Shown here piece after piece: positions 17,614 to 26,158 of a stretch of 64,000 nt of DNA (position 1 is the first letter of the stretch; every line of letters starts with the position of its first letter). The stretch comes from JAFGBI01 sp964480725 (lineage in GTDB: Bacteria > Myxococcota_A > Polyangia > Polyangiales > Polyangiaceae): positions 1 through 64,000 of the forward strand of contig CAYZQO010000001.1 of NCBI GenBank assembly GCA_964480725.1, in the 5' to 3' direction. Position numbers and translations under genes: made by a program. The notes below the pieces were generated by a model. The model ran no database searches and was not told the DNA's origin. It saw only the letters and a program-made list of their open reading frames with translations.

Positions 17614-18504
17614 CTATTCGTACGAGCAAGCCCGGTGGGGCGGCGGTTGGTCCGGATCCGTCGGCACGCAGCCCCGGAGCCGGAAGCCCTCGTGCTCGGG
17701 CGGGCAGTCCGCCGCCGTGACGCAGGCCCGCCCGCAATTGATGCAGGAACCGGCGCAGTAGGTGGCGCCGTATCCCGAGCAGCAGACCGTCCCGGGGGCG
17801 CAGTCGGCCGGCCCTCGGCACTCGAGCGGGAAGCGCCCGTACTGGAGCGAACAGCGCTCGTCGCCAGCGGCGACGCACGAGGTCGCGCCGTCGGCCTCGT
17901 GGCAACAGACGGGCGCCGAGGCCGGGCAGCGCGCCGCGCCGCAAGCGAGATCGACGGCGGCCAGCGCGCAGGCGCCGTTGCGGCAGACCGAGCGCGCGGT
18001 CGCGCAGGGAACGCCCTCGATGCACCGCTCGCTGAGCTCGCAGCGGCTGCTGCCGTCGGGACCGAGCGGCAGGCAGGCGCTGTAGCTAGCGTCGCCCCAC
18101 AATGCGCCGCTGCAGCAGGCCTGCCCCGGGGGGCAGTCGCTGGAATCGTCGCAGTACTCGACGGTGCGGAAGCTGTCGTCCCCCTTCACGCGGGCCTGGC
18201 AGGCCTCGAACTGCGGTGCGACGCGCGCCGGGCGCTCCTCGGTGGCATCCTGCGGGACCCGCTCCACGCATCCCCGCGCCTCGCCATTGCTGCAACAGAC
18301 CTCCCGGTCCAGATTACAGACGTCGTCGCCGCACCGCACCACGCCCGCTTCGCCCGCCGAACGGTAGGCCGATGGCGCGCGGGATGGCCCCCCGGTGCCC
18401 GGCGGAGCCACCGTCACCTCCGGAGGCACGCCTGGGGTCCCGCTCGGCCGGCTGCAGGCGATGAGCGACAGGCCGAACCAGCACGCGAGACGGGTGGCTT
18501 GCAC
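17614..18504 (-). CDS. Cys-rich lipoprotein of unknown function
   Basis: GTG 18504 starts a lipoprotein signal (ACWFGLSLIAC). The mature part has more than 25 Cys, many as paired motifs of EGF-like or other disulfide-knot type: CCSNGEARGC, CPPGQACCSG, CPASAPVCCHE, CAPGTVCCSGYG, CAGSCINCGRAC. The open frame continues upstream to 18687 but that part is Ala/Arg-rich and runs over the divergent vWA gene's leader, so the shorter start is preferred. It should be an extracytoplasmic, disulfide-stabilised protein. It is divergently arranged with the vWA lipoprotein gene at 18671. No family is recognised. Confidence 0.7.
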   Translation of the reverse strand: MQATRLACWFGLSLIACSRPSGTPGVPPEVTVAPPGTGGPSRAPSAYRSAGEAGVVRCGDDVCNLDREVCCSNGEARGCVERVPQDATEERPARVAPQFEACQARVKGDDSFRTVEYCDDSSDCPPGQACCSGALWGDASYSACLPLGPDGSSRCELSERCIEGVPCATARSVCRNGACALAAVDLACGAARCPASAPVCCHEADGATSCVAAGDERCSLQYGRFPLECRGPADCAPGTVCCSGYGATYCAGSCINCGRACVTAADCPPEHEGFRLRGCVPTDPDQPPPHRACSYE

Positions 18505-18670
18505 GAGGAATAGCGTACCATGGGACCATCGCGAGCGGCGGAGCGGCGGCGCCGCGGCAGCGACGGGTTCAACGGACCGCGCCAATGCCGGAGCGGCCGC
18601 GGCGAAGTAGGCGCCTGGCGCGAGCGCGGCGATTCGACGTAAGATCACCTGCGCACGGAATGGGAAACCG

Positions 18671-20005
18671 ATGTCTCGAACGAGCAAGCTCCGTAGGACC
18701 TACACTCGCGGTTTCGCGCTCCCGCGAAGCCTGGGCGCCTGGTTGCCGGCCGTCACGGCCCTGGCCGTGACGGGGGCCTGCAGCCTCGACGGCTCCGGAG
18801 GCGACGATGGGGGCGGCGGCCGCGACGCCGGCAACGTCGGGGGCGGCGGCAACGTCCTCATCGGAACCGGCGCGACGGGCAGCGGGTCTTACGAAGGCGG
18901 CACGGTCGAGCTCACCCCGGAGCAGGCCGAGGCCCTCATCGGCACCGACTCGGTCTGCGCGGGTTGGTCGGCCGAGCCGGAGGGAGGCCCGGCAACGTTG
19001 ATGATGGTGGTGGACACCAGCCAGTCCATGGCCAGCGCCGCGCCCAACAGCAACACGCCCAAGTGGGACATCACCCGGGACGCCCTGCTCGCGGCCGTGA
19101 ACGCGCTGCCGGGATCGGCGTGGGCGGGCGTGATGTTCTACCCCAACGAGGGGATCTACAACGGGCCCTCCGGCGTAGACCTGACCGAGTGCGTGAATGT
19201 CCGCGGCGCGGTCGGCCCGGGGCCGCTCGGCGGTTCGGACTCCGAGCAGCGCCAGCTCATCTCGAGCTCGGTGAGCTCCGCGGGCCCGGGCGGCTGCACC
19301 CCCACCCACGGCGCCTACGTCTGGGGGCTGAACCAGGCGCTGCGCACGGCCTCCGGCGCGCCCGGCCAGAAGAACCTCCTGCTCATCACCGACGGCCAGC
19401 CGACGCTCACCATCGACTGCGCGGTGGGCCCCAACGGCAGCAGCTGCTCGCCCGCCAACCCCACCGACAAGGACGCGATCCAGGCGGAGATCGCCGCGGC
19501 GCTCGCCACCGACGGTACCAAGACCTGGATCATCGGGTCGCCCGGGAGCGAGGAGAACGAAACCACGGGCGAAGACGTGCGCGAGTGGCTGTCCGTCGCC
19601 GCCGAGCTCGGCGGCACCGCGGCCGCGGGCTGCGATCACGACCTCGGGTCGGCGGCGCCCTTCTGCCATTTCGACATGAGCGAGGAGCCTGACTTCGCCG
19701 CCGGCCTCGCAGCGGCCCTGGCGAGCATCACGGGGACGATGATCGGGTGCGAGTACGACGTCCCGCTCCCGCCCCCGAATCAGGTGATCAACCGTGACGA
19801 GGTGAACCTGGTGGTGACCGACAGCGCCGGACAGAGCACCTTGATCCTGCGCGCGAGCGACCCGAGCTGCGACCAGGGCTGGTACTACGAGGGCGACCGC
19901 GTGATCCTCTGCGCCCAGACCTGCTCGGACGTCGAGAACGACGCCGGCGCCTCGCTCGATCTGACCTTCGGCTGCGCCTCGAACGAGGTCCCCGAGGTCC
20001 GGTGA
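18671..20005 (+). CDS. vWA-domain lipoprotein
   Basis: A 444-residue protein with a long signal (LPAVTALAVTGAC, lipobox Cys about 37) and a Gly/Asp linker. A von Willebrand factor A domain follows: the MIDAS motif is MVVDTSQSMAS, with Thr in CTPTHGAYVWG and the later strand LLLITDGQPTL. The family binds protein ligands through a divalent metal. A small Cys-containing C-terminal region (GWYYEGDRVILC, CSDVENDAGASL) closes the protein. It probably works at the cell surface. A second vWA lipoprotein lies at 32460-33392. Confidence 0.85.
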   Translation: MSRTSKLRRTYTRGFALPRSLGAWLPAVTALAVTGACSLDGSGGDDGGGGRDAGNVGGGGNVLIGTGATGSGSYEGGTVELTPEQAEALIGTDSVCAGWSAEPEGGPATLMMVVDTSQSMASAAPNSNTPKWDITRDALLAAVNALPGSAWAGVMFYPNEGIYNGPSGVDLTECVNVRGAVGPGPLGGSDSEQRQLISSSVSSAGPGGCTPTHGAYVWGLNQALRTASGAPGQKNLLLITDGQPTLTIDCAVGPNGSSCSPANPTDKDAIQAEIAAALATDGTKTWIIGSPGSEENETTGEDVREWLSVAAELGGTAAAGCDHDLGSAAPFCHFDMSEEPDFAAGLAAALASITGTMIGCEYDVPLPPPNQVINRDEVNLVVTDSAGQSTLILRASDPSCDQGWYYEGDRVILCAQTCSDVENDAGASLDLTFGCASNEVPEVR

Positions 20006-20085
20006 GCCCGCCGAGGCCCCCGGCGACGTGGACCCCCGCGTCCCGCCGCCGCTGCTAGGATGGGCGGCGCAACGCACGGTGGGCC

Positions 20086-20442
20086 ATGCAGCGGTACGAC
20101 TACGTCCAGCGGATCATCGAGCAGCTCGCGGCGGCGTTGGCCCGGATCGCGGGGTGCAAGGCGGAGGGCCACCTCGAGGCGGGCCTGGAGGAGGTTCGCC
20201 GCGCGATCGAGGAGCTGGGGCTCAACCCACACCTCGTCTCCTCGCTCGACACGGGCTCGCTCGGGCGGCTCCTGCGCCACCCGGAGCAGCTCCGCGCGGT
20301 CGCCCGCCTCCTCGCGGAGGAGGCGGAGTTGCTCGCGGCGCTGGGGCGAGAGCGCGCGGCGGCCTTGACCGCGGCGCGCGCGACCGCACTCGCGCGCCTG
20401 CTCGACGACCGCACGAGCTCGACGGCGAACGGTCAGGGCTGA
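20086..20442 (+). CDS. Small helical protein (DUF6483-like)
   Basis: ATG 20086 gives 118 residues predicted to be all helix: YDYVQRIIEQLAAALARIAG, a middle EVRRAIEELGL, then a Leu/Ala/Glu-rich half (LRAVARLLAEEAELLAALG). The YDYV.R.IEQLA...L start resembles the DUF6483 family, which is a recollection rather than a checked match. No signal peptide, so cytoplasmic. Its 3' end overlaps the convergent beta-propeller lipoprotein gene by 10 bp. Confidence 0.6.
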   Translation: MQRYDYVQRIIEQLAAALARIAGCKAEGHLEAGLEEVRRAIEELGLNPHLVSSLDTGSLGRLLRHPEQLRAVARLLAEEAELLAALGRERAAALTAARATALARLLDDRTSSTANGQG

Positions 20443-22673
20443 AACGCGAAGGGCTGGCTCATCCCCGACGCGACGGCGAGGGAGCCGAACGCGGTGGAGC
20501 AGGTGCCATAGGGGGAGTAGCTCATGAGCGGATTGCGCCCGGTCGCATTCTCCTCGAGCAGGTTGACGAGGTGTAGCTCGGGACAGTTCGAGTCCGACGA
20601 CTGGTAGGAGTACGCCACGAGGGCGGAGTCCCCGGAGAAGGCGAGGTAGCGATCATCGATCCAACCACCGATCGGCGTTCCCACTAGATCTCGCGGAGCG
20701 GGAACCGGGTTCACCTCGAGATCGACGTAGTAGGGGCGCTTGATCCCCGGGCTCACCTGGTCCGCGGTGTAGATGAACACCCGGGAAGTCGGCGCCATCT
20801 CGACGCGACCCACTCCCGTCGTCCCCGCGGCGAAATCTCCACTCACGAGCGCCGCTGTGGTCGGGAGGCTGCCCGCGACACGGCTCCCGTAGACGGACTT
20901 GTCGCCGGTGAACACGATCCACTCGTCGTTAGCGGAGAGGCGCAGGGTTCCGGAGGGCGCAGGAGTGTATGTTCCGGGGACCTCCTCGGCATCTCCCAGC
21001 AGGCTGGTCCCAGCGAAGCGCTGGCGGCGAAGTCGCGAGGCGTCGGCGTAATACACCGCGCGTTGGCTCTCGGCGAACTGGGCCGTGCAGCGAGCCCCAC
21101 CGAACGCCGCGACCTGGGGCTTGCCGGTGATGAGCTGGATCACCTCGGGGGGATTGGTGCATTGAAACCCGAGGGCAAAGTCGGCGGTGTAGTCACTGAG
21201 TCCGTTGACTGTGAACCAGGGAATGGAAGGATCGGTGAGATCGACGACCTCGTTCCAGGTCGAGCAACCTCCCGACACGCAGTAGGTTCGCGTGGTGAAG
21301 AGGCGCTGAACCGCGGGGTCGGTGGTCATGCCCGAGAGCGGGCTAGTACCCAGCGCAAGCGCCCCGAGCTCCGTGAAGCTGGCGTTCGATTCCCGGCGCA
21401 GGGCGTACACCTCCCCGTTTGCGACATAGGCCAGGTAGTCGTCGCTCACCCACCCAAGGAAGGAGACGGAGCCACCGGTGTCGTCGACGAGAGTAGTAAC
21501 AACCGGCGGCGTCGCGGTCAGATCGACGTGCAGGACGCGGTAGGTCCCGCCCGCGTAGGCGGACAGGACAAGGTATCGGGAGCTGGGTGCCCAAGCGAAC
21601 CCCGACACGGCGCCATGGTCCGTGATTCGGGTCCCGTCGGTCACCGTGTCGCTCGAGGTGTCGATGAGGTAGAGGTCGTCCGTCCCCGCGCTAGCAACGT
21701 CAGCCAGGAACGCAAATTGGTTGCCGTCGGGGGAAAACGCGAAGCGATCGAGCGAGGTGGTGGGCGTCACGCTGGTCAGCGCTCGCACCGGAGACGTGTT
21801 CCGGTAGACGTTCTTGAGATAGATCATCTCGGTGCCCCCGGCGGTCGCGTCGCTGTGCACCCGGAATGCGAACCAGGGCTTGCGTATCACCTCGAGGGAC
21901 ACCGCCAGTACGGCGCCACGGTCGCCGTCGCTGACCCCAATCTCGAGTTCGAGGGTGCCGGCACGAGTGGGGCGCCCGGAGAGGACGCCATCGGGGCTCA
22001 CGCTCAGGCCAACGTCGAGCGGGGAGCGCAGCTCGAAACCGTAGTCGCCGCCACCGCTGACGGTCAGGATCGTCGAGTAGTCGACGTTGAACGTCGCCAC
22101 AGGGAGGGGCTCCAGGCTCACCTCGAGCGGCGGGGCCCCGCCCTCGCCGCCGCCACCCGTGTTGCTGCCCCCGCTGGTCGCGCCGCCATCGCCACCCGCG
22201 CCCGCGCTGCCGCCTGTCTCGCCACCGGCAGTGTTGCCGCCCCCGCTGCTCGCGCCGCCGGTGTCGCTGCCCCCGCTGGTTGCGCCGCCGGTGTCGCTCC
22301 CGCCGCTGGTTGCGCCGCCGGTGTCGCTCCCACCGCTGGTCGCGCCGCCGCTTCCACCCCCGCCGGCCTCGCCGCCGGCCTCGCCGCCGACCTCGCTGCC
22401 GCCGGTGTCGCTCCCACCGCTGGTCGCGCCGCCGCTTCCACCCCCGCCGGTGTCATCGCCGGGCTCAGCGCCGCCGGCCCCGGCGCCACCACCGGGTTCG
22501 TCGCCACGGTCGCTGCCCCCGTCGTCCTCGGCACCTGCTGAGCCCGGCGCGCCGGCGAGGTCGGCCCCTCCAGCCGAATCCGCGTCCTTGTCGGCGACTG
22601 TCGTCGAGGAGCAGGCCACCCCGAGCATGGCCAGACCCCAGCACGCCCAGTGAACGAAGCTCGTTTGCATCAT
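20433..22673 (-). CDS. TolB/PD40-type beta-propeller lipoprotein with long TGG linker
   Basis: ATG 22673 (or 22670) follows GGGGAGAAGG. The signal ends WGLAMLGVAC, then about 150 residues of Gly/Thr/Ser repeats (GGATSGGSDTGG units) form a linker. Next is an immunoglobulin-like domain of the He_PIG type (ILTVSGGGDYGFEL, VSPDGVLSGRPTRAGT). The rest is a propeller with PD40-type blades such as RFAFSPDGNQFAFLAD, GFAWAPSSRYLVLSAY and LRLSANDEWIVFTG. It should be an outer-surface or periplasmic protein with a binding rather than enzymatic role. No catalytic residues are apparent. Confidence 0.75.
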   Translation of the reverse strand: MMQTSFVHWACWGLAMLGVACSSTTVADKDADSAGGADLAGAPGSAGAEDDGGSDRGDEPGGGAGAGGAEPGDDTGGGGSGGATSGGSDTGGSEVGGEAGGEAGGGGSGGATSGGSDTGGATSGGSDTGGATSGGSDTGGASSGGGNTAGGETGGSAGAGGDGGATSGGSNTGGGGEGGAPPLEVSLEPLPVATFNVDYSTILTVSGGGDYGFELRSPLDVGLSVSPDGVLSGRPTRAGTLELEIGVSDGDRGAVLAVSLEVIRKPWFAFRVHSDATAGGTEMIYLKNVYRNTSPVRALTSVTPTTSLDRFAFSPDGNQFAFLADVASAGTDDLYLIDTSSDTVTDGTRITDHGAVSGFAWAPSSRYLVLSAYAGGTYRVLHVDLTATPPVVTTLVDDTGGSVSFLGWVSDDYLAYVANGEVYALRRESNASFTELGALALGTSPLSGMTTDPAVQRLFTTRTYCVSGGCSTWNEVVDLTDPSIPWFTVNGLSDYTADFALGFQCTNPPEVIQLITGKPQVAAFGGARCTAQFAESQRAVYYADASRLRRQRFAGTSLLGDAEEVPGTYTPAPSGTLRLSANDEWIVFTGDKSVYGSRVAGSLPTTAALVSGDFAAGTTGVGRVEMAPTSRVFIYTADQVSPGIKRPYYVDLEVNPVPAPRDLVGTPIGGWIDDRYLAFSGDSALVAYSYQSSDSNCPELHLVNLLEENATGRNPLMSYSPYGTCSTAFGSLAVASGMSQPFAFQP

Positions 22674-22813
22674 CCCGCGCCTTCTCCCCTGCCACGCCCC
22701 CATCTACCCGAAGATAGCGCAGCGGCGAGCGGCCAGCGGTCCGAATGAGGGAACCTGGCTCCTGCTGCGGAGAGCGGGGGTCGGCCCGGAGGGGCGGACT
22801 CGCAGCACCCCAC

Positions 22814-23020
22814 TGGTGCTTCGGCCGGGCGCGCCAGACCTCGCGCCCCCCGAAGCACCAATCGGTTCGCCGGCTGCGTCGGTGCCCTGAAGAACACCTC
22901 CGTCACCGCTGGTTGCCAGGGGCGAGGGGGCGATCCCCGGAGCGCCTCCGGTGAGATCTGCTGTTCCCTTGGTGCTCCAGATCGTGGATTCCTCGCGCCA
23001 ATCAAACTGATTGCCGCTCT
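22814..23020 (-). repeat. Structured intergenic element, copy B, with an extra 3' hairpin
   Basis: Read on the minus strand from 23020 it matches copy A (10280-10440) from its first base, starting AGAGCGGCAATCAGTTTGAT. The outer stem (22981-22969 / 22861-22849) keeps all 13 pairs of copy A. Two pairs are fully compensated (A-T to G-C, G-C to A-T) and three are converted to G-T wobbles. Beyond it an 11-bp perfect inverted repeat (22860-22850 / 22824-22814) reuses the 3' strand of the outer stem, so the two hairpins exclude each other. The element starts 15 nt after the stop codon of the spermidine-synthase-like gene. Confidence 0.7.
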
Positions 23021-23034
23021 TGCCCTCGCGCCCT

Positions 23035-25443
23035 CTAGCCCTCCGCCCCTGCGCCGGCGGGGCTCGCGCGGTCGTCCTCGGTTGCCCGGGGGCTTGCCAC
23101 CGGGTGACCCAGGAGCAGCACGACGGCGACCCCGTAGAGCGCGGCGCCGAGCAGCGCCACCCGCAGCATCCCGATTTCCATGGTGAGGGCGACGGTGTAG
23201 GCCGCGGCCACCACGCTGGCCGCCCCGTTGACGGCCCAGAACCAGGCCTTGTTCGCGTCGCCGAAGCGGGCGAAGCCGAGCGGGAAGAACGGGCCCATGC
23301 CCACGCCCGCGAGGCCGACCCCGACGGCCACGCCCGCCGCGCGCCACCCCCAGGAAAGGCCCGCGTCCGCTGCGCCGAGCCAGCCGAGCCAGGCGGTGAC
23401 GGCCACGACCAGGACGGGGGTCGCGATCCCGGCGCGCCGCAGACCACCGAGGCCCAGGCGGTGCGCGCCGAGCGCACCGAGCCCGCTGCCGAGCAGCAGG
23501 CTCCCGAGCACGACGGTGGCCGCGAGACTCGGGTGTCCCAGTACGAGCGAGGCCCGCCCCAGCCAGGCGAGCTCGACCGTGAAGTACGCGAGCCCGATGA
23601 CCGAGAAGTACCCCGTCCCGCGCGCGAGCGCTCCGCGCGCGAAGCGCTCCGCGAAGAAGAACGGCAGGGCCAGGAGGGCGAGCGCGCCGAGCCCCACCAC
23701 GACGAGGAGGCGCTGCAACGCCCAGACGCCCTCGCCGTTGACACCGAGGTCGAGCGCAGCCGCGCGCGAGAGGGGGGCGAAGGGCGAGACGGTCTGGAAG
23801 AAGAACGGGCGGTCGTCGGTGGGGGGATCGAGGCGCAGCCCGTGGCGGGCGTACGCGGCTGGTCCCGCAGCAAAGACCTCGGCGATCAACCCCGGAGCCG
23901 ACCCCCGCGCGGCGGCGGGCAGGTGAACGACGAAACCACGCCGCTCGGACTCCGCGCGGAGCGCCGCCAGCTCGGCCGCGGTGAAGGGGGTGCGGGCGAC
24001 GAGCACGGTGCCCACCGCCGCCCCCTGCACGACCGCAACGTGCGCCTCCGGATCGGCCACCCCCTCCGCGACCAGCGCCGCCTTGACGAGGAGCACCAGC
24101 CGCGGCAGCTCGAGGCCAAAGCCCCCGCGCATCCAGCGGCTGGTGGAGAGGAGCCCGGTCGGCGTCAGGCGTGACCAGTAGAGGCGGAACGCCTCCAGGG
24201 TGTACAGGTGGTTCTCGGCAAGCGTGTAGGCGCCGGCCGCGGTCGCTGCCCAGCTGTCGATGAGGGACAGCTCGACGAGATCGAACCGGTCCGCGCGCGT
24301 CGCCAGGGCCTGGCGCCCGTCCCCGGTGAGCACGGTCACGTCGGGGCGGTCGTAAAGGTGGCCCGAGATCTCGCCGTAGGGCCCGCGCACCAGCGCGACG
24401 AGCTCGGGGTGGAGCTCGATCGCGGTGACGTGCTCGGCCCCGGCCGCCAAGGCCGTGAGCACGTCACGGCCGCCGCCGGCCCCGATGATCGCGACCGTCC
24501 GCGACCGCCGGACCGCGTGGGCCACGGCGGTGACGTCGTCGAAGAGGTGGGTGAGCGCGCGCGGCTCGCCGACGAGCCGCGTGATCGGCGTTCCCGCCGA
24601 GCCGTCCTGCTCCACCCAGAGCTCGCCGGGGCCGGGTTGCGTCGAGCGTTGCGCGCCGGGGCCCCAGGCGAACGGGGCCCGGTCGTCCGCGAACAGCACG
24701 TGATCGAACACGGTCAGCCGCACGGTGGGCGACCAGCGCTCGTGGATGGGCGAGAGATTGGCGCCCGCCTCCGCGTAGGTCTTGGTGTGGCGGACCCGGA
24801 CCGGCTCGCCCCAGCCGAGGACGATCCCGATCAGGACCAGACCGGGCACCACCCCGCGCCACGCCCGGGGGCGGACGACCAGGGCGGCGCCGAGCGGCAG
24901 GCAACCCAGCGCCACCGCCGCAGTCGGAGTCGGCAAGAGCGAGAGCAGCGGCACCACGGCGAGCGCCCCAGCGCCGGCGCCGAGCAGATCCGCGCCATAA
25001 ACGCGCGCAACGCGGTCCCCCGGCGCGTCGAGCAGGAGCAGGCAGGTGGCGGCGCCGAGCGCGAAGAACACGGGCAGCGCCGCCGCGAAACACACGACGA
25101 TCGCCGCCCCCCCGGCCGGGCGCGCCCCCTGCACGATGACGACCACGGCAACGGGGAGAGCCGCACCGGCGGCGACGAGCGCTGCGGGGAGCCACCCGGA
25201 ACGCGGGCGCACGAGGGCCAGGGCGACCCCGGACGACGCGAGCCCGAGGAGCGCGACCGACACCGCGAAGAACGCCCAGTGGTACCAGAGCACCACGCTC
25301 AGCAGCCGCGTGAGCGCGATCTCGAAGAGCAGGGTCGTCGCCGCGACCAGAGCGATGGCGAGGCGGCTGCCGAGCGCGGCGGACGGGGGCGGCGCGCCGG
25401 ACGGCGGGGACCGGTCACCGCGGCTGAGCTCGACGTCTCTCAC
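23035..25443 (-). CDS. Membrane protein with spermidine-synthase-like domain
   Basis: An 802-residue protein from GTG 25443. The N-terminal part has six or seven hydrophobic segments (LAIALVAATTLLFEIALTRL opens the first). A soluble SAM-binding spermine/spermidine synthase-like domain follows: VAIIGAGGGRDVLTALAAG, AIELHPELVALV, VTVLTGDGRQAL and TLAENHLYTLEAFRLYW. At least seven more hydrophobic segments end the protein. Such fusions are widespread in environmental bacteria; whether they make polyamines is not known. The domain keeps the Rossmann motif, but the aminopropyl-transfer residues cannot be confirmed by eye. The 3' end is followed by structured element copy B. Confidence 0.8.
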   Translation of the reverse strand: MRDVELSRGDRSPPSGAPPPSAALGSRLAIALVAATTLLFEIALTRLLSVVLWYHWAFFAVSVALLGLASSGVALALVRPRSGWLPAALVAAGAALPVAVVVIVQGARPAGGAAIVVCFAAALPVFFALGAATCLLLLDAPGDRVARVYGADLLGAGAGALAVVPLLSLLPTPTAAVALGCLPLGAALVVRPRAWRGVVPGLVLIGIVLGWGEPVRVRHTKTYAEAGANLSPIHERWSPTVRLTVFDHVLFADDRAPFAWGPGAQRSTQPGPGELWVEQDGSAGTPITRLVGEPRALTHLFDDVTAVAHAVRRSRTVAIIGAGGGRDVLTALAAGAEHVTAIELHPELVALVRGPYGEISGHLYDRPDVTVLTGDGRQALATRADRFDLVELSLIDSWAATAAGAYTLAENHLYTLEAFRLYWSRLTPTGLLSTSRWMRGGFGLELPRLVLLVKAALVAEGVADPEAHVAVVQGAAVGTVLVARTPFTAAELAALRAESERRGFVVHLPAAARGSAPGLIAEVFAAGPAAYARHGLRLDPPTDDRPFFFQTVSPFAPLSRAAALDLGVNGEGVWALQRLLVVVGLGALALLALPFFFAERFARGALARGTGYFSVIGLAYFTVELAWLGRASLVLGHPSLAATVVLGSLLLGSGLGALGAHRLGLGGLRRAGIATPVLVVAVTAWLGWLGAADAGLSWGWRAAGVAVGVGLAGVGMGPFFPLGFARFGDANKAWFWAVNGAASVVAAAYTVALTMEIGMLRVALLGAALYGVAVVLLLGHPVASPRATEDDRASPAGAGAEG

Positions 25444-25634
25444 GGCCAGGGGCGCACGGTGGGCGCATCTCAGCCCAACCGGTCCGCCATGGCAAGACGC
25501 GCGCCCTCGCGCGCCCGGTTCGCCTTGTCCCCTGGGTCCCCGGGGGCGGGCGCGCACCCTGCCCCGACCGCTCGACCCCACGCCCCCGCGCGCGCCGGAG
25601 ACGTGTATGCTTGCCGCCGAGCTGGGAGAATCCA

Positions 25635-26138
25635 ATGAACAGACCGACGTCCGTCACCGTCTTTGGCGTGCTGAACCTCGCGTTCGGGGTGCTCGGCCTG
25701 TGCGGGGTCGGCTTCGCGCTGGTGAGCCTCGGCATGAACGCCCCGGGCACGAACCCCGTGTACGATCTGATGCGGGCCTCGCCGATCCTCCTTTACTGGA
25801 CCTACGCGTCGAGCGCCCTCGGCGCGATTTTCACCCTCATCCTGATCGCGTCCGGGATCGGCCTCTTGATGGACAAGGGCTGGGGGCGCCTGCTCGGCCT
25901 GGCCTATGCGGTCTTCACCATCCTGTTCGGGCTCCTCGGCCTGGTCATGAACGCGGTGTTCCTGTTCCCCGGGCTGTTGGAGCTCGCGGACAGCTCTAGC
26001 CCCGAGGTGATGGGCGGGGCCATCGGCGGGATGGTGGGTGGCTTCGCCGGGGGCTGCCTCGGGCTCATCTACCCGGTGGTGCTCATCGTGTTCATGACCC
26101 GCAAGGCCATCGTCGAGCACTTCGCCGCCCAGCGCTGA
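25635..26138 (+). CDS. Small four-helix integral membrane protein, unknown function
   Basis: ATG 25635 (MNRPTSVTVFGVLNLAFGVL) follows a GGGAG. The 167-residue product has four hydrophobic segments, the second at SSALGAIFTLILIASGIGLL, the third at LAYAVFTILFGLLGLVM, and the last at GFAGGCLGLIYPVVLIVFM. It ends in a short basic tail. The N-terminal RPTSVTVFGVLN pattern is common to small uncharacterised membrane proteins. It lies 20 bp upstream of the Omp85-family gene in the same direction, so co-transcription is likely. Confidence 0.75.
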   Translation: MNRPTSVTVFGVLNLAFGVLGLCGVGFALVSLGMNAPGTNPVYDLMRASPILLYWTYASSALGAIFTLILIASGIGLLMDKGWGRLLGLAYAVFTILFGLLGLVMNAVFLFPGLLELADSSSPEVMGGAIGGMVGGFAGGCLGLIYPVVLIVFMTRKAIVEHFAAQR

Positions 26139-26158
26139 AGGCTGCCCCGGACCCCACG

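Noticed and set aside
22130..22500. Regular short repeats that look like a CRISPR or VNTR array
   Set aside because: They are codons of the Gly/Ser/Thr linker of the propeller lipoprotein; no spacer structure and no cas genes in the window.
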